A stretch of DNA of 22,885 bases from JBBRLG01 sp038231495 (GTDB lineage: Bacteria > Planctomycetota > Planctomycetia > Gemmatales > Gemmataceae): the NCBI GenBank assembly GCA_038231495.1, contig JBBRLG010000041.1, forward strand, positions 1 through 22,885, given 5' to 3'. A program made the translations under genes and the position numbers. The notes under the pieces were generated by a model. It had not been told where the DNA came from. It saw nothing but the letters and a program-made list of their open reading frames with translations, and made no database searches. Shown piece by piece: positions 6,946-14,704 of the stretch (position 1 is the stretch's first letter; every line of letters begins with the position of its first letter).

Positions 6946-7206
6946 ATGTCCCAAACCGACTCCACCCCGTCCGGCGGGCCGACGCCGGAAATCCTCAAGC
7001 AGGCGCTCAAGGCGTTTCGCAAAAGTCTGCGCGTCACGCAGCTCGACTCCGACTCGCAGTTGCGCGGCCGGGCGCTCAGTGGCGGCAGCACGCCCATCGT
7101 CGCCATGACGCCGCCGAGCCAGTATCCCCAGGCGGTGTGGGACGAACTGGTCAAGCAAGGTAAGCTGAAATACGTCGGCCGGGGGATGTATGAATTGCTC
7201 GCGTAG
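6946..7206 (+). CDS. Small protein of unknown function, 86 aa
   Basis: I do not recognise this family. The ORF starts at ATG 6946 with AGGAGCGA 5-10 nt upstream, and has the GC-rich codon use of its neighbours. The N-terminus is polar (T-D-S-T-P-S-G-G). Residues 14-33 form a basic amphipathic stretch (E-I-L-K-Q-A-L-K-A-F-R-K-S-L-R-V). The C-terminal half (P-S-Q-Y-P-Q-A-V-W-D-E-L-V-K-Q-G-K-L-K-Y-V-G-R-G-M-Y-E-L) reads like a small winged-helix-type or DNA/RNA-binding fold, which is a guess. There is no signal peptide or membrane segment. It stands 48 nt before the ATPase pair but differs from it in base composition, so it may not belong to the same unit. Confidence 0.7.
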   Translation: MSQTDSTPSGGPTPEILKQALKAFRKSLRVTQLDSDSQLRGRALSGGSTPIVAMTPPSQYPQAVWDELVKQGKLKYVGRGMYELLA

Positions 7207-7254
7207 CACGCGATGTGCCGGCGCGAATGGCGGCGATTCGATGAAGGAGTTGCG

Positions 7255-8199
7255 ATGTTAGAGGAAATCGAAATCACGAATTTCCGATGCCTGCGATCGG
7301 TGAAAGTACCGTTGCGCCCTTTGACCGTGCTGATTGGGCCAAACGATTCGGGGAAGTCGGCATTTTTGGCCGCAATCAGGTATTTATCTACTCTTAATAC
7401 GCTTCAAGACTTTGCGGATCCTTGGCGTCAAGACCCAAAAAGCCTAGTGGCCATTACCGCCAGATGGCAAGGGAATCAATGTGGAATCTCAAACCGAGGT
7501 GGCCACAACCAGTCGCTAATCGAAAAGCTGACGCCACTAAGCAGTTTCCACCTTCCGTCCCAGGGCGTGGACATGCAATCGCATGGGTCGAATGATGCAA
7601 ACGGTCCTCCAATGATTGGGAACGCCGGTGAGAACGTCCCCAGTTTTTTTGATTACCTCCTTCGGCGAGATCGCTCCCGGTTCTTCGCCGCGGTTGAAGT
7701 GATCAAAAGCTTGGTACCCGGCGTCGAGGACGTAGAAATAGCCACACCAACTCCCGAAATCAGACGGCTTGACCTGGTCATCGATCACGGCCTACGCATC
7801 CACGCTAGTCAGGCTTCCACCGGCGTCCGCCTCCTTATTGTCTTCGTCGCACTCGCGTACCACCCTACGCCATCCCGGACCATTCTCCTCGAAGAACCGG
7901 AAACTGGCATTCACCCGAAACGCCTGGCCGAAATCATGCACCTGTTGCGTGAGATTACCCAGGGCAAGCACGGCGATCACCCTGCCCAGGTGATTCTCAC
8001 GACGCACTCGCCTTACTTACTCGATCTGGTGAATCTGGAAACCGATCAAGTGTTGGTCTTCCGGCGCAACGACGACGACGGCAGCCGCACTGCCGAGCCG
8101 GTGGACGCCGAACGGCTCAAGCTATTTATGGACGAATTCATGCTGGGCGAGGTCTGGTACAACCAGGGCGAGGGGGGGCTGATTGCCAAACGCTCATGA
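7255..8199 (+). CDS. ABC/RecF-like AAA ATPase (COG4637/AAA_21 type)
   Basis: A 314-residue ATPase. The start E-I-E-I-T-N-F-R-C-L-R is the typical opening of RecF/SMC-like ATPases. Walker A is G28-P-N-D-S-G-K-S35, a short signature S-T-G190 precedes Walker B (I-L-L-E213-E214-P-E), and the switch His is H251 in T-T-H-S-P-Y. The central part is short, without a coiled coil long enough for SbcC/Rad50. Such ATPases often act with a small nuclease or TOPRIM partner in defence or DNA repair. The stop overlaps the start of the next gene (ATGA at 8196-8199), so the two are translationally coupled. AAGGAG at 7244-7249 fixes ATG 7255. The first 500 bases are visibly richer in A/T than the neighbours, a hint of transfer. 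Confidence 0.85.
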   Translation: MLEEIEITNFRCLRSVKVPLRPLTVLIGPNDSGKSAFLAAIRYLSTLNTLQDFADPWRQDPKSLVAITARWQGNQCGISNRGGHNQSLIEKLTPLSSFHLPSQGVDMQSHGSNDANGPPMIGNAGENVPSFFDYLLRRDRSRFFAAVEVIKSLVPGVEDVEIATPTPEIRRLDLVIDHGLRIHASQASTGVRLLIVFVALAYHPTPSRTILLEEPETGIHPKRLAEIMHLLREITQGKHGDHPAQVILTTHSPYLLDLVNLETDQVLVFRRNDDDGSRTAEPVDAERLKLFMDEFMLGEVWYNQGEGGLIAKRS

Positions 8200-8810
8200 T
8201 CCGACTCCTGTTCGTCGGCGACGGTCCGCGGGACGGCATGACGGTGCCGCGCCTGGTCGAAAGCATTCTGGGCGTTTCGGTCCAGGAAGAAGTCAAACAC
8301 TGGAAAGACCTCCACCTCTCGGCGGGGAAGGGTCTCTCACGCAAACTCCTGTTTGCACTCCGCCAGGCCAAAGACCGGAAGCTGGCCGGACTCGTTGCCA
8401 CGGTGGATACCGACAACGACCGTGCCCGCGAACGCTTGAAAGAATTGCGGGACGCGCGCGCTCAAGAGCGCTCCCGGTTACCTCCCTTCCCGACGGTCCT
8501 CGGCCAGGCGGACCCGCACGGCGAAGCCTGGCTGCTCGACGACCCGGCGGCGGTTCGTCAGGCGTTCGGCCTTCCGGGCGATGCTCCCATCAAAAGTGTT
8601 CGTCGGACCAAAAGCCCGAAAGAGAAGTTGGAAGTCCTCAAGCGCCAGAGCGCGCGGGCGGACGATCCTATCCTCGAAATACTCGCGGACATCGCGCGGC
8701 AGGTTCAACCAAGCCGCTGCATCCACGCGAAGGAGACCGGGTTTGCCGAACTGGTGGAGGAAACAAATCGGGAACTTGGACCGCTAGGTTCCGGAGGCGG
8801 CGCGGCATGA
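8196..8810 (+). CDS. DUF4276/TOPRIM-like partner of the ATPase
   Basis: A 204-aa protein overlapping the ATPase gene by 4 nt. The N-terminus I-R-L-L-F-V-G-D-G-P-R-D-G is followed by L-V-A-T-V-D71-T-D73-N-D75 and by H108-G-E110-A-W-L-L-D-D-P. This layout (strand, turn, acidic D-x-D strand, then E-A-W/L-L) is that of DUF4276 and the related TOPRIM-like proteins that pair with AAA ATPases. The Glu usual in the first TOPRIM loop is G-D-G here. A metal-dependent nucleic-acid-cleaving role is plausible by analogy with split OLD, RloB or PARIS-type pairs, but not shown. The C-terminal 60 residues are helical and basic. Pairing with the ATPase is firm; the enzymatic role is inference. Confidence 0.7.
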   Translation: MIRLLFVGDGPRDGMTVPRLVESILGVSVQEEVKHWKDLHLSAGKGLSRKLLFALRQAKDRKLAGLVATVDTDNDRARERLKELRDARAQERSRLPPFPTVLGQADPHGEAWLLDDPAAVRQAFGLPGDAPIKSVRRTKSPKEKLEVLKRQSARADDPILEILADIARQVQPSRCIHAKETGFAELVEETNRELGPLGSGGGAA

Positions 8811-8880
8811 CAGTTGCTCTCTTGGCCTCCAAGGCGCGGCGGGTTTCGCGCCTTGAACCATTGGCACAAGGGGGTTTCGC

Positions 8881-10428
8881 ATGGCATCTCGTTGGCTTCT
8901 TGCGGGCGGGGCCAGTCTCGCCCTGCTCCTGACCGGCTCCGTTCTCTACCTCCACTCCGGCGAACAGCCGGATCAAGACAAACCCGTAAAGCCGCCGCAC
9001 GACGCCATTGCCGACGCGCAGCAGCCGCGCGAGGCCGCCGCCACACGACCCGAACAGAAGAAGTCCGACCACGACCGTTCCGACGTCTTTGCGGCCGGCA
9101 ACGCACCCGACGACTCCACGGCCTTCGCCGACCAGCCGGAGAAGGGCCGCATCAACGGCTTCGATTTCTACCGCGATCCACTCAACGCCAAAAAGCCGAT
9201 GGAGACGTTTGAAGAAGACATGAAGGCCGACGTGGCCGCGAAGCCCAAGGTCATGGACCAGCAGCGCAAACTGCTCGAAAGCCGCTTCGACCTCAAGCCC
9301 AAGCTCGATCCCAAGGTAACCATGTCGCGCGGCAAGCCGCTCGTCGTCGGTCCCACCGCCCGCCTGGGAGCGGGAGATTCGTGGGAGAGCCTGGCCGCCG
9401 CCAGCCCCGCGGGGATCAAGAAGGTCAACGCCTTTCCTTACCCGCCGTTGCCGCACCCCAAGCACACGCCCGGCGGCCAGGTATTTCCGAAAATGCAGAT
9501 CGAGATGTTCCCGCGGCTCGAACGCTTTGACGTGGATTTCGATATTCCGGAAGTGTTCCTGCCCGAATTCCCGCCCGCCATCTTCCTGCAAACCCGCCCC
9601 GAACTCGGCGACGTGTCGCGCGGCGAGGTCGTGTCGATCAACAACTATTACAAGTTGTTCAAGGACATCCTGACGCCGGTGCAACTCGACGGCCTGCGCA
9701 TGCTGCTGACACCGTTGCCGCAGGAGGAATTCAACCCGACCGACGACCGCAAGAGCGCCAACCCGAGTCTGGGCGTCACCTGTTTGGATTGTCACGTCAA
9801 CGGCCACACGACGGGGCAATTTCACCTCAACCCCGACGGCAGGCCGCAGCAGCGGCGCTTACGGTTGGAGACGGTGAGCCTGCGCGGCCTGTTCAACCAG
9901 CAGATTCACGGCTCCAAGCGCAGCCTGCGTTCGGTCGAGGACTTCACCGAGTTCGAGCAGCGCACGGCCTACTTCAACGGCGATCCGATCCATGCCATGA
10001 AGAAGGGGTTCACCGAACTGCCCCGCGTCAACGTCACGCACATGGCGCAGATGCAGAACATGTTCGACTTCCCGCCCGCGCCGAAGCTGAACCGCCAGGG
10101 CCGGCTGGACCCGACGAAGGCGACCGAGTCCGAGTTGCGCGGCGAGAAGTTGTTCTTTGGTAAGGCTAATTGTGCCAGCTGCCACCCCGCGCCGTTCTAC
10201 CTCGACAACCAGATGCACGACCTGCACCTGGAGGAGTTCACGAAAGAACCGGGCGACGGGCCGATCAAGACGTTTACCCTCCGCGGCATCAAAGATAGTC
10301 CGCCGTACCTGCACGACGGCCGCTGTCTGACGCTGGAGGATACGGTTGAGTTCTTTAACCTGGTGTTCAGTTTGAAACTGACGAAGGAAGAGAAGACTGA
10401 CTTGGTTGCCTTCATGCGACAACTGTAG
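8881..10428 (+). CDS. Di-haem cytochrome c peroxidase/MauG-like protein
   Basis: A 515-aa exported protein with an N-terminal signal anchor (about residues 5-24). A charged, Pro-rich region of about 270 residues follows, then a C-terminal di-haem domain. The haem c motifs are C301-L-D-C-H305 and C431-A-S-C-H435. P-P-Y-L-H478-D-G-R near the end is the conserved C-terminal segment of bacterial cytochrome c peroxidases and MauG (usual form P-Y-M-H-D-G). These periplasmic enzymes reduce peroxide or oxidise a protein partner. The N-terminal region is longer than in CcpA (about 330 residues in total), so the target may differ. ATG 8881 follows AAGGGGG. It starts 70 nt after the DUF4276-like gene but looks unrelated to it. 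Confidence 0.85.
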   Translation: MASRWLLAGGASLALLLTGSVLYLHSGEQPDQDKPVKPPHDAIADAQQPREAAATRPEQKKSDHDRSDVFAAGNAPDDSTAFADQPEKGRINGFDFYRDPLNAKKPMETFEEDMKADVAAKPKVMDQQRKLLESRFDLKPKLDPKVTMSRGKPLVVGPTARLGAGDSWESLAAASPAGIKKVNAFPYPPLPHPKHTPGGQVFPKMQIEMFPRLERFDVDFDIPEVFLPEFPPAIFLQTRPELGDVSRGEVVSINNYYKLFKDILTPVQLDGLRMLLTPLPQEEFNPTDDRKSANPSLGVTCLDCHVNGHTTGQFHLNPDGRPQQRRLRLETVSLRGLFNQQIHGSKRSLRSVEDFTEFEQRTAYFNGDPIHAMKKGFTELPRVNVTHMAQMQNMFDFPPAPKLNRQGRLDPTKATESELRGEKLFFGKANCASCHPAPFYLDNQMHDLHLEEFTKEPGDGPIKTFTLRGIKDSPPYLHDGRCLTLEDTVEFFNLVFSLKLTKEEKTDLVAFMRQL

Positions 10429-10435
10429 ACAAGGA

Positions 10436-10473
10436 TTGCCGCTTGCGGCTAAGCGCTCAGCCGCAAGCGGCAA
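10436..10473. repeat. GCCGCTTGCGGC palindrome, 15-bp stem
   Basis: Perfect arms 10436-10450 and 10459-10473 (TTGCCGCTTGCGGCT and complement) with an 8-nt loop. It fills the 49-nt gap between two convergent genes, so it probably works as a bidirectional transcription end as well as being a family member. Confidence 0.85.
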
Positions 10474-10477
10474 ATAG

Positions 10478-11236
10478 CTACTTCTTGGCCCCCAACTCCG
10501 TCAACCGGCGCTGGGCCTCCTCGACGCGCTTGTTGTCCACTTCGTGCGTCGTGACTTCCTTGTACAACTCGATGGCCCGAGCGCGCTCGTTCAGGTTCCG
10601 CTCGTACAGCCGCGCGGCGCGCATGCGGGCGTCGAACTGCGTCTTGGGGTTCCACTGGAAACAGCGCTCGAAATAACCCGCCGACCGTGCGTACATCTTG
10701 TACGCCTTGCTCTCGTACAGGTCGCCTAGTTGGTACGCCGCGTCGCTGATCTTGTCGCTCGTCGGGAAGTTCGTCAACAGCTGCTGGAACAGGAGTTCGG
10801 CCCGGCGCTGGTTGTCCGTGAAGTCGTTACCCCAACCCTTGTCCTTGAACACCATCGCCCGCTTGTACAGGTCGTTCGCCTCAGGGATGTTGTAAATCCC
10901 TTGCAGCGTGGGCGGCGGCAGTTCCAGTTCGAGAATGTACGCCTGCTTGGTCATCCGGTGGAACTGCAACAACTCGTCCTCCGCCCACCGGGCGCGCTCG
11001 ATGTCGCCGGTCGCAATGTAGTGGGCGCGGAGGTTCTCGAGCGTGATTTGGTACTCTTTGCGCGAGGCCAGCAGGCGCTCGACCATCTCGACATCCTTGG
11101 CCTTGGACCCCTTATCCTTGTCCTTGTCTTTATCCTTGCCGGCGGTCAACGTGCCCGACGTGCCCTGCGACAGGACCAGCGGCACGACGCCGAAGAGGGC
11201 GAACAGGAGGACTAAACCCAGGCTTCGGTACAACAT
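10478..11236 (-). CDS. Exported TPR-like protein
   Basis: A 252-residue protein with a signal peptide (hydrophobic 5-22, cleavage near L-S-Q-G) and a Lys/Asp low-complexity linker (residues 34-43). Helical repeats resembling tetratricopeptides follow: A-E-L-L-F-Q-Q-L-L-T-N-F-P, A-A-Y-Q-L-G-D-L-Y, Y-F-E-R-C-F-Q-W-N-P, A-A-R-L-Y-E-R and A-I-E-L-Y-K-E-V. TPRs mediate protein assembly in envelope complexes; no partner can be named. ATG 11236 is supported by AAGGAGAGG 6 nt upstream. The open frame extends 40 codons further into the CCCCCC/GGGGGG repeat and I exclude that part. It is the last gene of a minus-strand run. Confidence 0.75.
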   Translation of the reverse strand: MLYRSLGLVLLFALFGVVPLVLSQGTSGTLTAGKDKDKDKDKGSKAKDVEMVERLLASRKEYQITLENLRAHYIATGDIERARWAEDELLQFHRMTKQAYILELELPPPTLQGIYNIPEANDLYKRAMVFKDKGWGNDFTDNQRRAELLFQQLLTNFPTSDKISDAAYQLGDLYESKAYKMYARSAGYFERCFQWNPKTQFDARMRAARLYERNLNERARAIELYKEVTTHEVDNKRVEEAQRRLTELGAKK

Positions 11237-11267
11237 GCCAAACCTCTCCTTCGGGGCTTGCCATTCA

Positions 11268-11365
11268 CTCCCCCCCTTGCGAAGGGGGGGGCAGGGGGGG
11301 TGGATGCCGCGACGGAATACGTCAATCGTTCTCAACCCCCCCGCCCCCCTTCGCAAGGGGGGGAG
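11268..11365. repeat. C-tract/G-tract inverted repeat element
   Basis: Block 11268-11300 (CTCCCCCCCTTGCGAAGG...) is an inverted copy of 11336-11365, with only indels in the G runs, around a 35-nt centre. Each arm is also self-complementary (CCCCCC TTGCGAA GGGGGG). It fills the gap between the PIN-TRAM and TPR genes and looks like a dispersed miniature element. Confidence 0.8.
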
Positions 11366-11401
11366 AAGTTGGTGCCGCCGCGGAGGGTTCGGCCCCCCGC
11401 G

Positions 11402-12550
11402 TCACCCGGCCTGGCTGCCCCCGGTCGTGGGGGGGCGGTTCTCGATCCGGCCGAATATCATCCGCCCGGCCGGCGTTTGCAAGACGCTCGTCACCGTGAT
11501 GGCAACCTCGTGGCCGATCGCCGACCGGCCCTGTTCCACCACCACCATGGTGCCGTCTTCCAGGTAGCCGACCCCCTGGCCGATCTGGTCGCCGACCTTG
11601 ACCAGGCGCACCAGCAGGACTTCGCCGGGCAGCGCCACCGACTTCATCGCGTTGGCCAACTCGTTGAGGTTAATGACCTCGACGCCCTGCAATTGCGCGA
11701 TCTTGTTCAGGTTGTAGTCGTTGGTAACGACCCGCGCGCCGAGCGCCTTGGCCAGCACCACCAGGCGTTCATCGACCTTCTGCACCTCACGCAACTCCGG
11801 CAGGTTGGCCTCGTGCATTTGCAGCTCGACCTTGGTGTTGGACTGCATCCGCTTGAGCATGTCCAGCCCACGGCGGCCGCGGTTGCGCTTTAGCTTGTCG
11901 GAGCTGTCGGCGACGCTTTGTAGCTCCTGGAGGACGAACCGCGGCACGATGAGCTTGTTGTCGATAAACCGCGTATCGCAAATATCGGCAATCCGCCCGT
12001 CGATGATGACGCTGGTGTCCAGGACCAGGGGCTTTCCGCCTTTCACTTGTTTGGAAAATTCCACGTAGGGAATGATGAAGCGAAATTCGTCCTTGGTCTG
12101 CAACAGCGTCGAAATCGTCACATAGCAACAGACCGCCGTAATCATCAAGGCCAATCCTTGCTTTTGGTAGCGCATGCTGGGGGTTTCGGAGGCCGGGCCT
12201 GCCGGGAAGAGGAACGGGTCCAGCGCCGCCGAGAAGAGATGCCCCAGGAGCAAACCCAGAAGCAGCCCGAAATAGATGGCGGTAAGCGTCGTGATCTGCT
12301 TGTGGCGCAACAGGATGTCGGTCACGACGATGAGGAGGCCGATGACGAGGATGGCGACGAAGGCCAGGACGTTGAGGTAAAAGTACTCGGAATCCTGGTT
12401 GTTGAGGAAGGAGAAGGTGGCGAGGGCGACGCTGATGACGATCGCGCCGAACAGGCCGCGCACGATCCACAGCAGCAGCGCGCCGGACGGTGCGGGCGTC
12501 CCGAGGCCGCCGGAGAGGGGGGATAAGATCGACCGAAGAAGTTTCAACAA
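11402..12550 (-). CDS. YacL-family PIN-TRAM membrane protein
   Basis: A 382-aa protein with four membrane segments (roughly 26-46, 58-80, 86-108, 130-150), a PIN nuclease domain (about 174-295) and a TRAM domain (about 308-369). PIN acidic residues: D178 in V-L-D-T-S, E209, D260 and D278 in T-N-D-Y-N. TRAM shows G-E-V-L-L-V-R-L-V-K-V-G-D-Q-I-G-Q-G-V-G-Y-L-E-D-G-T. Members (Bacillus YacL type) are predicted membrane-tethered RNases. I place the start at TTG 12550 because GGAGG (12563-12559) lies 8 nt upstream on this strand. A longer reading to 12607 begins inside the palindrome at 12581-12612 and has no family support. It follows the dGTPase-like gene by about 80 nt. Confidence 0.9.
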   Translation of the reverse strand: MLKLLRSILSPLSGGLGTPAPSGALLLWIVRGLFGAIVISVALATFSFLNNQDSEYFYLNVLAFVAILVIGLLIVVTDILLRHKQITTLTAIYFGLLLGLLLGHLFSAALDPFLFPAGPASETPSMRYQKQGLALMITAVCCYVTISTLLQTKDEFRFIIPYVEFSKQVKGGKPLVLDTSVIIDGRIADICDTRFIDNKLIVPRFVLQELQSVADSSDKLKRNRGRRGLDMLKRMQSNTKVELQMHEANLPELREVQKVDERLVVLAKALGARVVTNDYNLNKIAQLQGVEVINLNELANAMKSVALPGEVLLVRLVKVGDQIGQGVGYLEDGTMVVVEQGRSAIGHEVAITVTSVLQTPAGRMIFGRIENRPPTTGGSQAG

Positions 12551-12580
12551 GAGAGCGACCTCCGAAGATAAAGGGCTGCC

Positions 12581-12612
12581 GCCGCTTGCGGCTTTGCAAA
12601 GCCGCAAGCGGC
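12581..12612. repeat. Perfect 32-bp palindrome of the GCCGCTTGCGGC family
   Basis: GCCGCTTGCGGCTTTG (12581-12596) is followed immediately by its exact reverse complement (12597-12612), with no spacer. It lies between the HD phosphohydrolase stop (12632) and the PIN-TRAM start (12550), both minus strand. Confidence 0.9.
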
Positions 12613-12631
12613 AACGGGCAAAAGCCCCATC

Positions 12632-13792
12632 TTACACGACGGTGTACGGCTGGAAAAGCCTCAGATACTCGTCCTGGGCGTACCGGTCCGTCATGCCGGC
12701 GATGTAATCGCACACGATGCGTTCGGGCCGGTCGTTGCCGATGCGTCGGCTGTAGCGGTCCGGCAAGAGTTTCGGCGTGGCGCAGAAAACGGCGAAGAGT
12801 TCCTTGACGATACGGCTGCCCTTTAGCGCCATGCGCTGAACGCGGTAATGCTGGTAGACCCGCTCGTGCAAGAACCGTTCCAGTTCGGCCTTGAGGGTAC
12901 AAACCTCGACGCTGAGGCCGACGAGCAGGCCCGCCGACTGGCGCACGTCCTGAACGGTGGCGATCCGTTGCTGGCGCAACTGCTGGCGAGTGTGTTCGAG
13001 CAAGTCGGTCACTTGCCATTCGATGAGGGCACGGACGACGGTGGGTTGGAGTTGCAGCGGGCCGAGGTCGCCGTGGCGTTGCCGGGCGCGCTCCAGGGCG
13101 CGCTGCCATAGGCGAACGTCGCGCAGTTCGTCGGTCGTGATGAGGCCGCAGCTCAGGGCGTCGTCCACGTCATGGGCGTCGTAAGCGAGGCTGTCGGCGG
13201 CGTCGGCGACCTGGGCTTCGAGCAACGGTTGCCCCACCTGCGTAAACGCCTTAACCTCCGGGGCATCGCGGCGTTTGCTGTGCTGAGCCATCGCTTCAAG
13301 CACTTCCCATGACAGGTTCAGCCCCGGAAAGTCGGGGTAGCGATATTCGAGCAGGTCCACGATGCGCAGGGCGTGGCGGTTGTGTTCAAAGCCGCCGTGG
13401 TCGCGCATACATTCATCGAGCGCGTATTCGCCGGCGTGGCCGAACGGCGGGTGGCCGACGTCGTGCGACAGGGCAATCGCCTCCGTCAAATCTTCATTGA
13501 GCCCGAGTCGGCGGGCGATGGTCCGGCTAATCTGGGCGACTTCGAGGGTGTGGGTCAGGCGGGTGCGGTGGTGGTCGTTGGTCTGGGTGACGAGAACCTG
13601 CATCTTGTGCATGAGTCGGCGGAAGGCGGTCGAATGGACGACGCGGTCCCGGTCGCGCTGGAAGAGGGTGCGGTAGGCGTGCGGCGGTTCGGCGTGCCGA
13701 CGGCCGCGGCTCTGGCGGGTGCGCATGGCGTACGGGGCCAGGAGTTTGTCCTCCTGTTCGAGCCAGTCGGGCGGCTCGAAGGGTTCGGTCAT
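12632..13792 (-). CDS. dgt: dGTPase-like HD phosphohydrolase
   Basis: A 386-residue protein of the deoxyguanosinetriphosphate triphosphohydrolase family, which splits dNTPs to deoxynucleoside and tripolyphosphate. HD-domain metal ligands: H81 (T-R-L-T-H-T-L-E-V), H110-D111 (L-S-H-D-V-G-H-P-P-F-G-H) and the distal Asp in S-L-A-Y-D205-A-H-D-V-D-D. R-D-R-D-R-V-V-H-S-T-A-F-R-R-L (about 46-60) is the family signature. The length fits the shorter group-2 dGTPase-like proteins rather than E. coli Dgt (about 505). It is flanked on both sides by GCCGCTTGCGGC palindromes. The symbol is by family; true substrate range cannot be read from sequence. Confidence 0.9.
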   Translation of the reverse strand: MTEPFEPPDWLEQEDKLLAPYAMRTRQSRGRRHAEPPHAYRTLFQRDRDRVVHSTAFRRLMHKMQVLVTQTNDHHRTRLTHTLEVAQISRTIARRLGLNEDLTEAIALSHDVGHPPFGHAGEYALDECMRDHGGFEHNRHALRIVDLLEYRYPDFPGLNLSWEVLEAMAQHSKRRDAPEVKAFTQVGQPLLEAQVADAADSLAYDAHDVDDALSCGLITTDELRDVRLWQRALERARQRHGDLGPLQLQPTVVRALIEWQVTDLLEHTRQQLRQQRIATVQDVRQSAGLLVGLSVEVCTLKAELERFLHERVYQHYRVQRMALKGSRIVKELFAVFCATPKLLPDRYSRRIGNDRPERIVCDYIAGMTDRYAQDEYLRLFQPYTVV

Positions 13793-13809
13793 GAGGCGTC
13801 CTCCGGGGT

Positions 13810-13857
13810 TTGCCGCTTGCGGCTTTGCAATTTCCCATGCAAAGCCGCAAGCGGCAA
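13810..13857. repeat. GCCGCTTGCGGC palindrome, 20-bp stem
   Basis: Arms 13810-13829 and 13838-13857 are perfect 20-nt complements (TTGCCGCTTGCGGCTTTGCA) with an 8-nt loop. The element abuts the HIT gene stop at 13858 and ends 18 nt before the dgt start. Confidence 0.9.
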
Positions 13858-14343
13858 TTACAACCGCGATCGAAGCAAATCGTACAGCGCCTCCAGCGAT
13901 TGCACGATGACCTTCACGTCGGCCAGCACCGGCATGAAGTTGGTGTCGCCGTGCCAGCGCGGGACGACGTGCCAGTGCAAGTGGCCCGGCAGGCCCGCGC
14001 CGGCGACGTGGCCGAGGTTCAGGCCGACGTTGTAACCGGCGGGCCGCATCGTCTCGTCCAGGACGCCCACCATGCGCCGCAACGTCTCCATCGTTTCGAG
14101 CAGTTCCGCGGAGGTCAATTCATCGAGCCGGCCCTTGTGGGCGCGTGGGGCGACGAGCAGGTGGCCGTTGTTGTACGGGAAGCGGTTGAGTACCACGACG
14201 CTCAACGGCGTCCGCAACGCGACCAGGTTTACGCGGTCGTCCGCGGCGGCGAGACCCTGGCAAATGAAGCACGGGTCGTGTTCCGTTGGTGCCTTCGCCG
14301 CCTTGACGTAGGAGAGTCGCCACGGCGCCCACAGGTGGTCCAT
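13858..14343 (-). CDS. HIT-family nucleotide hydrolase/transferase
   Basis: A 161-aa histidine-triad protein. The catalytic motif is H121-L-H123-W-H125-V-V-P-R-W. N-R-F-P-Y-N-N-G-H-L-L-V-A-P (53-66) is the nucleotide-binding strand of the family, and C25-F-I-C28 may bind zinc with downstream His residues. With the W-A-P-W-R opening, this resembles the AP4A hydrolase/phosphorylase branch of bacterial HIT proteins, which cleave dinucleoside polyphosphates or nucleotidyl amides. ATG 14343 has GGAGGAA about 8 nt upstream. It is divergent from rpmF-plsX and heads the minus-strand run with dgt and the PIN-TRAM gene; the palindrome at 13810 separates it from dgt. Confidence 0.9.
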   Translation of the reverse strand: MDHLWAPWRLSYVKAAKAPTEHDPCFICQGLAAADDRVNLVALRTPLSVVVLNRFPYNNGHLLVAPRAHKGRLDELTSAELLETMETLRRMVGVLDETMRPAGYNVGLNLGHVAGAGLPGHLHWHVVPRWHGDTNFMPVLADVKVIVQSLEALYDLLRSRL

Positions 14344-14442
14344 CGGGAAGTTCCTCCGCCTCCGGGCGAGAGACTGTCATCCGCGCGTCCAGTTTGTATC
14401 ATAATCGGGGCGCGGGGAGATTGCGCTCGGTTCCCGGCAAAC

Positions 14443-14471
14443 TTGACAGGTACACGCCGCCCGCCTACGAT
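14443..14471 (+). promoter_or_regulatory. sigma70-type promoter for rpmF-plsX
   Basis: A perfect -35 TTGACA (14443-14448) and TACGAT -10 (14466-14471) with a 17-nt spacer. Transcription would start near 14478, giving a leader of about 38 nt before the rpmF ATG. This is the best promoter match in the window. Confidence 0.75.
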
Positions 14472-14515
14472 TACAAGCTTTACTCCCGACCCTATTGCGA
14501 CAAGGCGATCTCGAC

Positions 14516-14701
14516 ATGGCCGTTCCCAAGCGACGAACTTCCCACGCCCGGCAAGGCAAACGCCGCAGTCACATGGCCCTCAAGCCGGTTCAGATTCAAT
14601 ACTGCAAACACTGCGAACAGCCCGTGTTGGCGCACCACGTTTGCCCCAACTGCGGCTACTACCAGAACCGCGAAGTCGTGGCCATGGAAGGGGAGAAGTA
14701 A
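14516..14701 (+). CDS. rpmF: Ribosomal protein bL32
   Basis: A 61-residue protein with the L32 opening M-A-V-P-K-R-R-T-S-H and a basic stretch. It has a zinc-binding C30-K-H-C33 ... C43-P-N-C46 pair, so it is the zinc-containing (C+) form. It is a component of the large ribosomal subunit near the peptide exit region. Its position immediately before plsX (3-nt gap) is a widely conserved arrangement linking ribosome and membrane synthesis. The ATG at 14516 matches the family start; a longer frame to 14495 adds residues not seen in L32. Confidence 0.97.
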   Translation: MAVPKRRTSHARQGKRRSHMALKPVQIQYCKHCEQPVLAHHVCPNCGYYQNREVVAMEGEK

Positions 14702-14704
14702 ACC

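Noticed and set aside
8196..8199. ATGA junction considered as a recoding site or gene fusion
   Set aside because: It is the ordinary 4-nt overlap of coupled genes, as also at acpP-fabF (17642-17645); no hairpin or redox motif is present.
8807..8932. 41-codon ORF overlapping the stop of the DUF4276-like gene
   Set aside because: It overlaps the start of the cytochrome gene in another frame and lacks its own ribosome site or domain.
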